Positions 43,004 through 49,941 of a stretch of 49,941 bases of DNA are shown in pieces. The position numbers and the translations under genes are program-made. The notes beneath the pieces were generated by a model, which was given only the letters and a program-made list of their open reading frames with translations, had not been told where the DNA came from and did not search any database. Each line of letters opens with the position of its first letter. The first letter of the stretch is position 1. Source of the DNA: an uncultured Lysobacterales bacterium (GTDB taxonomy: Bacteria; Pseudomonadota; Gammaproteobacteria; Xanthomonadales; SZUA-36); assembly GCA_937927755.1 (NCBI GenBank), contig CALBDB010000119.1, forward strand, positions 1 to 49,941, read 5' to 3'.

Positions 43004-44205
43004 AAGCTGAGGCCCTCGATTTCGGCAACCGTCTGCACGTCTTTGTCTCCCCTGCCGGACAGGTTGATCAGAACCCGTTGGTCAGGGCGCATTGACGCAG
43101 CGAGCTTGAACCCATATGCCAGAGCATGACTACTTTCCAACGCCGGCATGATGCCCTCAAGACGGGTTAGCTGGTGAAAGGCCTGCAACGCCTCTTCATC
43201 GGTCACGCTGACATAATCAGCACGGCCTGAATCTTTCAGCCAGGCGTGTTCAGGGCCTACACCCGGGTAATCGAGTCCGGCTGATACCGAATGCGTATGG
43301 CGGATCTGTCCTGCATTATCATCCAGAAGATAGGTTCGGCACCCGTGTAAAATACCCGGCCGCCCGGCACACAGCGAGGCTGCGTGCTCACCTGTTTCCA
43401 GGCCGCGTCCGGCAGCTTCCACACCGAACATTTTCACATCTTCATCATTCAGGAACGGATGGAACAGACCTATGGCGTTGGACCCGCCACCGACACAGGC
43501 GACCAACGCATCGGGCAGCTGGTCACAGAGCTGCAGCATCTGGCGGCGTGCTTCGCGGCCAACCACGGCGTTGAAATCACGCACCATTTCAGGATAAGGA
43601 TGTGGCCCGGCTACCGTGCCAATGATGTAAAAGGTATCATCGATGTTCGTCACCCAGTCACGCATGGCCTCGTTGAGTGCATCCTTTAGTGTCGCCGAGC
43701 CGGATGAAACACCGCTCACTTCGGCACCCAGCAGGCGCATTCTGAACACATTGATGGCCTGCCGGTGAATATCCACATCACCCATGTAGACACGGCAAGA
43801 CTGGTCCAAACGGGCTGCAACCGTGGCCGTCGCCACGCCGTGTTGTCCGGCACCGGTCTCGGCGATTACGCGCTGCTTACCCATGTAGTGGGCCAGCAGA
43901 CCTTGCCCCATGGTGTTGTTGATCTTGTGTGCGCCGGTGTGATTCAGGTCTTCTCTTTTCAGGTAAATTTTTGCGCCGCCGGCCGCCTCGGAATACCTCT
44001 GCGCGTAATAAATGGGTGAAGGCCGGCCTACATAATGGGCCAGGTCCGTATCCATCCTTTGCACGAACTCGTCATCCAGCCGCCAACGGCCGTAGGCCTC
44101 GCGTAACTCGTCCAGCGCGTGCATTAGTGTTTCGGATACAAATGAACCACCAAACTCACCGAAATGTCCGCGTGAATCCGGTTGGCTTTGCCGCTCGTCA
44201 TTCAT
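43000..44205 (-). CDS. trpB: Tryptophan synthase beta subunit
   Basis: This PLP enzyme condenses indole with serine. The 401-residue protein shows [17 protein letters not shown], the PLP lysine in [15 protein letters not shown] (K94), [31 protein letters not shown] and [16 protein letters not shown]. Its start overlaps the trpF stop (ATGA) and its end overlaps trpA, so trpFBA is one translational unit. Confidence 0.97.
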   Translation of the reverse strand: MNDERQSQPDSRGHFGEFGGSFVSETLMHALDELREAYGRWRLDDEFVQRMDTDLAHYVGRPSPIYYAQRYSEAAGGAKIYLKREDLNHTGAHKINNTMGQGLLAHYMGKQRVIAETGAGQHGVATATVAARLDQSCRVYMGDVDIHRQAINVFRMRLLGAEVSGVSSGSATLKDALNEAMRDWVTNIDDTFYIIGTVAGPHPYPEMVRDFNAVVGREARRQMLQLCDQLPDALVACVGGGSNAIGLFHPFLNDEDVKMFGVEAAGRGLETGEHAASLCAGRPGILHGCRTYLLDDNAGQIRHTHSVSAGLDYPGVGPEHAWLKDSGRADYVSVTDEEALQAFHQLTRLEGIMPALESSHALAYGFKLAASMRPDQRVLINLSGRGDKDVQTVAEIEGLSL

Positions 44206-44846
44206 TGTCCATCACCATTGTGTAAATCATTCTCAAATTCTCTGACCGCTTTAATAAAAGCCTTGATCCTGCTCGCATCCTTGATACCCGGTGCAGTTTC
44301 CACGCCACTCGATACATCCACTGCATAGGGCCTCACGGCACGAATAGCCTGCCCTACATTGCCCGCATGCAGCCCGCCGGCAAGCCACACGGGCTTTGAC
44401 AGCCTGCTGGTAAGCGACCAGTCAAACACATGACCACTGCCGCCACGCCGCCCTGGCGCATGGCTGTCGAGCAGTAACCCGAGGGCGCCGGGGTAGTCGA
44501 GTTCGGCCTGCCTCGCTGAACCGGCATTTTCCATTGCCACTGCCTTCAGCCATGGTAAACCGTAAATCTTGCACTCCTGCTCAGTTTCACTGCCATGAAA
44601 TTGCAGCACATCAAGCGGTACAGAATTGACCGCCTTGTCAATTTCAGACCTGCCCTGGTCCAGGAACAAGCCTACACGCAAAACCCCTTCGGGAACATAG
44701 CCACACAATCGAATCGCGGTCTCGATCGAAATCCGCCGCGGGCTTTCGGTGAACACGAAGCCAATGGCATCGGCACCGCTCACAACGGCCACCCTTACGT
44801 CCTCGTCACGCGTCAGACCGCAAATTTTGATCCTGATCCTGCTCAT
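44202..44846 (-). CDS. trpF: Phosphoribosylanthranilate isomerase
   Basis: An Amadori rearrangement in tryptophan synthesis. The 214-residue barrel begins [13 protein letters not shown] with the catalytic Cys9 and shows [40 protein letters not shown] and [17 protein letters not shown], which holds the catalytic Asp. It follows truA by 27 bases, as in most gammaproteobacteria. Confidence 0.96.
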   Translation of the reverse strand: MSRIRIKICGLTRDEDVRVAVVSGADAIGFVFTESPRRISIETAIRLCGYVPEGVLRVGLFLDQGRSEIDKAVNSVPLDVLQFHGSETEQECKIYGLPWLKAVAMENAGSARQAELDYPGALGLLLDSHAPGRRGGSGHVFDWSLTSRLSKPVWLAGGLHAGNVGQAIRAVRPYAVDVSSGVETAPGIKDASRIKAFIKAVREFENDLHNGDGQ

Positions 44847-44873
44847 TTGGTCCTGTGTACGTTAACCTTCCCG

Positions 44874-45662
44874 TCAAGCCTGGGGGGCAAACGGAAATGA
44901 CTGGGCGATTTCCGGCAGCTTGTATTTCGGGTCGTAGCGGACGCCCATAAAACACAGACCCTCGGCGTCAGCCTTCACACCAGCCAGGTTCCGGTCCCTG
45001 CCCTTGAACACGCTGCTGAACCACTCCACAGACTGCTCGCCCAGGCCGACTGTAAGCAGGCTTCCGACAATGTTTCGCACCATGTGATAAAGGAACGCAT
45101 TGGCCGAGATATCGACTGTCACGATATCCTGCTGGCGTGTCACACTGATTGCAGTAATTTCCCGGATGGCATGTTGCGCCGAGCAGCCAGCCGAGCGGAA
45201 GGCGCTGAAATCGTGTTTGCCGACCAGGCACTGGGCAGCTTCATGCATCAGCTTGGTATCCAGCGGGTCACGGCACCACCCATAGTATGAAACACCGATG
45301 GCCGGACGAACCCAGCGGTTCATGATGCTGTACCTGTAACTCCTCGAATGAGCGCCAAAACGTGCATGGAAACTGTCATCAACTGCGTGTATCCATAAGA
45401 CCCGAACAGTCCGGGGCAGGTTTGAATTGATACCCAGCACCCACTGTCGTTCCGAGCGTTCAGACGGGGTGTCGAAATGCGCCACCTGTCCACGTGCGTG
45501 GACACCTGTATCTGTGCGACCGGCACAAATGATGGTTACAGGGTGATTGGCAACGGTACCCAGCGCGTCTTCGACACATTGCTGTACCGACGGCGCGTGA
45601 CTCTGCCTCTGCCAGCCGAAAAAACCGGCGCCATCGTATTCAATTCCGAGTGCATAACGCAT
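44874..45662 (-). CDS. truA: tRNA pseudouridine(38-40) synthase
   Basis: This modifies uridines 38-40 in the tRNA anticodon arm. The 262-residue protein starts MRYALGIEYDGAGFFGWQRQ and has the catalytic aspartate in CAGRTDTGVHARGQV (Asp51), HDFSAFRSAGC and FLYHMVRNIVGSLLTVG. It sits between fimV and trpF, the conserved arrangement. Confidence 0.97.
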   Translation of the reverse strand: MRYALGIEYDGAGFFGWQRQSHAPSVQQCVEDALGTVANHPVTIICAGRTDTGVHARGQVAHFDTPSERSERQWVLGINSNLPRTVRVLWIHAVDDSFHARFGAHSRSYRYSIMNRWVRPAIGVSYYGWCRDPLDTKLMHEAAQCLVGKHDFSAFRSAGCSAQHAIREITAISVTRQQDIVTVDISANAFLYHMVRNIVGSLLTVGLGEQSVEWFSSVFKGRDRNLAGVKADAEGLCFMGVRYDPKYKLPEIAQSFPFAPQA

Positions 45663-45744
45663 GATTTCAAGCCTGTTCCGTGTTGATAAGGCTTACAGCC
45701 AGGCTCAAATGCCACTCCTGTATTTATCGCGGGCAAGCATCTCT

Positions 45745-47904
45745 TCAGATTTCGTCCAACATTTGCCGTGCTTCCGCTTTCTGCGCCTCGTTACCGTTTT
45801 TCAAAACCTCGTCCAGCATCGATCTGGACGCCTCGATATCACCCAGCGACAAATATGCCCGTGCCAGGTCCAGCTTGATTTCAGGATCAGTGCTTTGCAC
45901 ATCATCTTCATCGCTTTCAGGTTCCTCATCCTCATCAATGCCCGGCTCCGCTTCAGGTTCAGTCTCCGCCACGGGTATGGGTACAGGCTCTATTTCGGGT
46001 TCGGGTTCGGGTTCGGGTTCCGGCTCAGGCTCTGGTTCGGGTTCCGGCTCAGGCTCTGGTTCGGGTTCCGGCTCAGGCTCTGGTTCGGATTCCGGCTCAG
46101 GCTCAGATTCGGGTTCCGGCTCAGGCTCTGGTTCGGGTTCCGGCTCAGGCTCTGGTTCGGGTTCCGGCTCAGGCTCTGGTTCGGGTTCCGGCTCAGGCTC
46201 AGCGACGGCTTGCTGTTCTGTTTCCCCTGTCTCCACTTGGATCTCAACCGCACTCCTGCGGCGCAGACCCCATATAATCAACGCGATAATTATCAGCGCG
46301 ACTCCAACCAACCAGACTGTCTTACCCGCATACCAGGGCTGATCTTCACCGCCCGGGGTCACTGCAACGGGTGGTTCGGGCTCATCCGCTGTGCGCTCCT
46401 GTGCAAGTTTGGATTCCAGGTTTGCAAGGGTCGAATCCTCAACCGCAACAGGCTGGTCCGTCTCGGTATCTGTATCGGACTCCAGTTCCTGGATACGCTC
46501 GGCCAGGTAGGTGTTTTCCTGCTGGGCGTTGACCAGCTCCTCTTCCTTTCGAGCCAATTCTTCCTCGATCGCCCGCGCGGCAGCGGCCTCATCTGAAAGG
46601 GAATCATCAGTTTCATCGGCCGGTGGAACCAGTTCGAGACGCCCGAGGTCCTCCTCGGGTTCAGGTTCAATAAGCGGCTCGCTTGAAGAAGACTGGTAGT
46701 CTCCGCTGTCAGCTACGACCGGGGCGCCAAAATCCGGGGCAACGGTGCGTACACCGGAGCGCAACTCCTCATCCTGCCGCAGGACTTCCAGCATCGCCTC
46801 CCTGGAGTTCAACTCGGCCACTTCGTTGAATGCCGGCATACGCAGAATCGCGCCGCGTTTCAGCCTGTTGATGTTTTCCTGGATAAAGGCTTCCGGGTTT
46901 TTGCGTTGCAGTGCAAGCATGGTCTGGTTAATGGAGTAACCGCTACCCCTGCTGAACTCACGCGCGATGCCCCAAAGCGTTTCACCACGGGCTACCGGGC
47001 CATAAACTTCACCATCAACCGCCTCAGCTTCTATCTGCGTGGTTTCCTCCGCAGACTCCTGCTCATATTCCTGCTCATCTTTCTGCTGGTCTTTCTGCTG
47101 GTCTTTCTGCTGGTCTTCCTGCTGGTCTTCCTGCTGGTCTTCCCGCCCGGAGGAAACCTGTTCCGTTTCAGTATCCAGCGCAGCTTCTGAATCGTCCTCG
47201 GCGATGCCAGCGGATATATCTTCATCCTGGGCGGTCTCTTCAACAACGGCATCTTCCGATGAGGCTTCCTCTTCAACGAGGCCTTCGGCGTTCGTTACTT
47301 CAGTTTCGGTTTCTTTGGCTGTGGCTTCTTCGGCCAGGGGCGCTTCATCAATGGGCTCAGCGGGTGCAGGCACTTCTTCAACAGGTTCAGCAATGGCTTC
47401 CGGCGCCGGAACCGGCGCGCTCACCGCCGGAGCCGGTTCCGATCGGACTGGTTCAGGCAACGGTTGCGGTGCCGGTGCGGGTTCAATGCTTACCGGCGGA
47501 GCCGGCGAGTCAATCGTGGGCGGATCCAGGAATAGCGTGTATTCACGCAACATTCTGCCACTGGCCCAGTTCACCTCGAGCAGTACCTGAACCACCGGTT
47601 CGCTGACATTCACGGTGCTCGTGATGTGGATGTACGGCTTGGCCACATCGGCGACCAGCTCAAATTCCAATGGCACGGTAATCGCGGAACGGCTCAGGCC
47701 GAGCAACGCAAAATCATCCGCAGATGCCAGCCCTGCAGTCACACTTTGAAGTTCTTCATCGGACCGGCTGATTAACTCAACCCTGACATCCAATGGCCGA
47801 TCCAGGTATGAATCAACCGTGGCCCCGCCAAGACCCAGTGCGAACAATGCCGGGCTAAAAAAAACGAGCGTGGCAACTGTTATCCATCGAGCTTTTCTAT
47901 ACAT
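45745..47904 (-). CDS. fimV: FimV/HubP-type polar hub protein with expanded low-complexity repeats
   Basis: An inner-membrane protein that anchors polar structures and supports type IV pilus function through a periplasmic LysM domain. I start at ATG 47904 (719 residues) because AGGG precedes it and the signal sequence then reads [20 protein letters not shown]; a GTG at 47919 is also in frame. In order: FimV N-terminal domain ([20 protein letters not shown]), a Pro/Glu-rich linker, a DQQ/E repeat (about 254-282), LysM ([17 protein letters not shown], about 298-350), a coiled coil, one membrane helix (about 529-547), a Glu-Pro tract (about 569-632) and the C-terminal TPR-like FimV domain ([20 protein letters not shown]). 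Confidence 0.93.
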   Translation of the reverse strand: MYRKARWITVATLVFFSPALFALGLGGATVDSYLDRPLDVRVELISRSDEELQSVTAGLASADDFALLGLSRSAITVPLEFELVADVAKPYIHITSTVNVSEPVVQVLLEVNWASGRMLREYTLFLDPPTIDSPAPPVSIEPAPAPQPLPEPVRSEPAPAVSAPVPAPEAIAEPVEEVPAPAEPIDEAPLAEEATAKETETEVTNAEGLVEEEASSEDAVVEETAQDEDISAGIAEDDSEAALDTETEQVSSGREDQQEDQQEDQQKDQQKDQQKDEQEYEQESAEETTQIEAEAVDGEVYGPVARGETLWGIAREFSRGSGYSINQTMLALQRKNPEAFIQENINRLKRGAILRMPAFNEVAELNSREAMLEVLRQDEELRSGVRTVAPDFGAPVVADSGDYQSSSSEPLIEPEPEEDLGRLELVPPADETDDSLSDEAAAARAIEEELARKEEELVNAQQENTYLAERIQELESDTDTETDQPVAVEDSTLANLESKLAQERTADEPEPPVAVTPGGEDQPWYAGKTVWLVGVALIIIALIIWGLRRRSAVEIQVETGETEQQAVAEPEPEPEPEPEPEPEPEPEPEPEPEPEPEPESEPEPESEPEPEPEPEPEPEPEPEPEPEPEPEPEPEPEIEPVPIPVAETEPEAEPGIDEDEEPESDEDDVQSTDPEIKLDLARAYLSLGDIEASRSMLDEVLKNGNEAQKAEARQMLDEI
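46007..46198. repeat. 24-bp tandem repeat (8 units) coding the FimV Glu-Pro tract
   Basis: Eight consecutive 24-bp units with the pattern TCTGGTTCGGGTTCC followed by GGCTCAGGC span exactly 192 bases; the fourth and fifth differ by point changes that give Ser for Pro. On the coding (minus) strand each unit encodes four Glu-Pro dipeptides. Units are nearly identical, so copy number is likely variable. The length keeps frame. Confidence 0.93.
47059..47142. repeat. 12-bp tandem repeat (7 units) in fimV
   Basis: Seven units of the CTGCTGGTCTTC type, two of them altered, encode on the minus strand the four-residue repeat EDQQ/KDQQ. It lies in the linker before the LysM domain. Because the unit is a multiple of three, expansion or loss would change linker length without a frameshift. 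Confidence 0.92.
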
Positions 47905-47979
47905 GGTTTTCCCTGTCACCCTATGACCACCAATTAGGCAAGTGAAACATCAATCATAACGAGTGTACTTTTGCTGGCA

Positions 47980-49014
47980 TCAGGATTCCACAGGCATTTT
48001 ACCCGTGACGATCATTTTGAGGATCTGGACCGCGTTCAAAGCAGCCCCTTTCCTGACGTTATCCCCCACCACCCACATATCGATTCCACGCGGATGGCTA
48101 AGGTCACGGCGTAGCCTGCTGACAAAGACCGCGTCTTTTCCGGCAGCATGTGTAACTGCCGTCACCTGTGCCTGCGGGTCGTTACTGTCAACCAGCACAA
48201 GGCCTGGCGCCTTCTTCATGACTTCACGCACTGCATCCAGGTCTATATCACGGGACGTCTCCAGGTGAACTGCCTCGGAATGGCCAAAAAACACCGGAAT
48301 CCTGACAGCGGTCGCGTTGACGGCAATGTTGTTATCACGAAGAATTTTTTGTGTTTCCCAATGAAGTTTCATTTCTTCACGGGTGTAATCATTTTCCTGC
48401 ATCGTATCGATGACCGGAATCGCGTTGAAGGCAATCGGCTGAACAAACACCGATGGCGTGACCTCTTTGAAACTTAACCTGTCCATGGTCTGGCGTGCCA
48501 GTTCCTCCATACCCTTGGCGCCCGCACCCGACACGGACTGGTAGGTCGCGACATTGATCCTGTCGATACCGGCGGCTTTGTGAATCGGTGCAATTGCGAT
48601 CAGCATTTGGATGGTTGAACAATTGGGGTTAGAAATGATGCTGCCGGCAGGCAGGTCTTTGAGCAGGTCGCCGTTTATTTCCGGCACAACCAATGGAATA
48701 TTTTCATCGCGCCTGAATGCCGAGGTGTTGTCGATCACCGTGCACCCTGCTGCTGCGGCCCTCGGTGCATGCTCCAGGCTGATACCCGCCCCTGCTGAAA
48801 ACAGGGCAAAATCCGTACCTGCAAAATTAAAATCATCAAGCACTTCAACGGCGAGGCTGCGGTTGCCGAAATCCACGGTTTTACCCAGCGAATTCGCGCT
48901 TGCGAGCGCATGTACATTTTCATCACCGAATCCGTACTCGGCAAGAATTGAAAGCATTGCTTCGCCCACGGCGCCGGTTGCACCAACCACCGCCAGATTC
49001 AATTTTTCACTCAT
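47980..49014 (-). CDS. asd: Aspartate-semialdehyde dehydrogenase
   Basis: This reduces aspartyl phosphate to aspartate semialdehyde for lysine, threonine, methionine and cell-wall synthesis. The 344-residue protein opens LNLAVVGATGAVGEAML (NADP-binding), has the catalytic cysteine in SNPNCSTIQML (C132), YQSVSGAGAKGMEEL, and RIPVFFGHSEAVHLET with the active-site histidine. The sequence resembles the shorter bacterial class found in Vibrio and Pseudomonas. It lies between aroC and fimV. Confidence 0.96.
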   Translation of the reverse strand: MSEKLNLAVVGATGAVGEAMLSILAEYGFGDENVHALASANSLGKTVDFGNRSLAVEVLDDFNFAGTDFALFSAGAGISLEHAPRAAAAGCTVIDNTSAFRRDENIPLVVPEINGDLLKDLPAGSIISNPNCSTIQMLIAIAPIHKAAGIDRINVATYQSVSGAGAKGMEELARQTMDRLSFKEVTPSVFVQPIAFNAIPVIDTMQENDYTREEMKLHWETQKILRDNNIAVNATAVRIPVFFGHSEAVHLETSRDIDLDAVREVMKKAPGLVLVDSNDPQAQVTAVTHAAGKDAVFVSRLRRDLSHPRGIDMWVVGDNVRKGAALNAVQILKMIVTGKMPVES

Positions 49015-49035
49015 AGTTTTTTAACACCCCTGGCC

Positions 49036-49941
49036 TTAGCCATTTTGCGCCCTTTGCCTGAGCACATGATCCATTAATACGAGAGCCAGCATAGCCTCGA
49101 CGATTGGTGTTGCCCTGATACCCACGCACGGGTCATGGCGGCCTTTAGTAACAACTTCAATTGCATTGCCCTCAGTATCCACACTCCGGCATGGAATACG
49201 CAGGCTGGACGTCGGCTTGAAAGCCACGCTGACCAGCACATCCTGCCCACTTGAAATACCGCCGAGGATACCGCCGGCGTGATTACTTAGAAACCCATCC
49301 GGCGTGATTTCATCCCGGTGCTCTGTTCCCAGCTGGTCGACACAGCCAAACCCGGCGCCGATCTCAACCGCCTTGGCCGCATTGATACTCATCATGGCCG
49401 ATGCAAGGTCGGCATCCAGCTTTCCATATACGGGCTCGCCCAGCCCTGCGGGAACATTCCGTGCCACTGCCGAAATCCTGGCGCCACATGAGTTGCCGGC
49501 TTTTCTCAACTGGTCCATGTGTGCTTCCAGCTGCCCGACGACGCTGGCATCAGGGCTGAAAAACGGGTTGCTATCGATATTATCCATATCCATGACACTA
49601 TCTGTCCGGATCGGCCCCAGCTGTGCCAGCCAACCCTGGATTTCGACCCCGAACTGTTCACGCAGGTATTTTTTTGCAATTGCGCCGGCTGCTACCCGCA
49701 TGGCGGTTTCACGTGCAGATGAGCGTCCACCGCCGCGATAATCCCGGAACCCATACTTTTTCCAGTAGGTGTAATCCGCATGACCCGGACGAAATTTTTG
49801 CGAGATGTCGTTGTAATCACCCGAACGTGCATCGGTGTTTTCAATTAAAAGCGCGATCGGGGTCCCGGTTGTACGCCCTTCAAAAACACCGGAGAGCACC
49901 TGTACCAGGTCTTTCTCCTTACGTTGCGAGGTATGCCTGCT
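49036..49941 (-). CDS. aroC: Chorismate synthase, 5' end beyond the window
   Basis: This makes chorismate from EPSP using reduced FMN. The 301 residues visible run in frame to the right edge. By comparison with the usual ~360-residue enzyme, about 50 N-terminal residues are missing. Motifs are [11 protein letters not shown] near the edge, [58 protein letters not shown] and the C-terminal VAFKPTSSL and [18 protein letters not shown]. It is truncated by the window, not broken. Confidence 0.96.
   Translation of the reverse strand, partial: SRHTSQRKEKDLVQVLSGVFEGRTTGTPIALLIENTDARSGDYNDISQKFRPGHADYTYWKKYGFRDYRGGGRSSARETAMRVAAGAIAKKYLREQFGVEIQGWLAQLGPIRTDSVMDMDNIDSNPFFSPDASVVGQLEAHMDQLRKAGNSCGARISAVARNVPAGLGEPVYGKLDADLASAMMSINAAKAVEIGAGFGCVDQLGTEHRDEITPDGFLSNHAGGILGGISSGQDVLVSVAFKPTSSLRIPCRSVDTEGNAIEVVTKGRHDPCVGIRATPIVEAMLALVLMDHVLRQRAQNG

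Noticed and set aside
46007-46198. Possible CRISPR array because of regular repeats
   Set aside because: Units are contiguous with no unique spacers, and they code for Glu-Pro in frame.
45680-46342. Plus-strand Gly/Ser repeat protein opposite fimV
   Set aside because: Same cause: the repeat read in another frame gives GSGS. No ribosome site or domain.
45661-46596. Long plus-strand frame rich in Gly/Phe/Arg/Leu opposite fimV
   Set aside because: It is the antisense reading of the 24-bp fimV repeat; the repeat keeps all frames open. FimV has clear domains on the minus strand.

Overview
This window looks like chromosomal backbone of a free-living, probably aerobic gammaproteobacterium. The evidence is the conserved gammaproteobacterial blocks aroC-asd-fimV-truA-trpF-(trpBA)-accD-folC-SPOR-cvpA-purF and serC-pheA-aroA-cmk-rpsA-ihfB-lapA-lapB, together with FimV, NfuA, LapAB, DUF2058 and DUF502 proteins. 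A TPR-sulfotransferase beside a large TonB receptor, PLP-type aspartate decarboxylase (PanP) and DUF2520-type PanG suggest a marine or sediment lineage (Woeseia/Chromatiales-like). That placement is inference. I see no phage, insertion sequence, CRISPR array, rRNA or tRNA.

Layout. 1-3081: tail of an unknown gene, a DUF2058 protein, an FKBP isomerase and a sodium-solute symporter. 3187-5790: a self-contained GntR(YtrA)/ABC exporter operon with a small membrane peptide, a palindromic operator over its promoter and a strong terminator. 5873-12201: panP, a TPR-sulfotransferase and a TonB-dependent receptor. 12343-14267: imuB and a DUF502 membrane protein. 14284-18601 (minus): panG-panB-panC-coaBC-coaX, a translationally coupled run. 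With panP this supplies pantothenate synthesis and the first CoA steps using two non-classical enzymes. 19005-22131: dnaE2 under a near-consensus LexA box that overlaps its start codon. 22600-23919: two small cytochromes c and nfuA. 23970-33149 (minus): esterase, galU, a WbpM-like dehydratase, a WecA/WbpL-like transferase, lapB, lapA, ihfB, rpsA and cmk. 33146-36674: aroA, pheA and serC. 36761-49941: purF back to the truncated aroC.

How the genes connect. Three themes stand out: a rewired pantothenate/CoA route; a damage-inducible mutasome whose two parts (imuB, dnaE2) are separated by the pan-coa genes, with no imuA in view; and an envelope module (LapAB, WbpL/WbpM, GalU) that resembles the edge of a Pseudomonas O-antigen locus without the O-antigen genes.

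The most unusual signal is non-coding. Three copies of a structured element flank dnaE2 (18820-18903 minus, 22186-22277 plus, 22355-22448 minus). They share a conserved core, while the outer stems, and in copies 2 and 3 the inner stems, keep pairing although their sequence changes. This fits a three-way-junction RNA or DNA hairpin element rather than genes. All function calls rest on reading protein motifs by eye; no database search was done.
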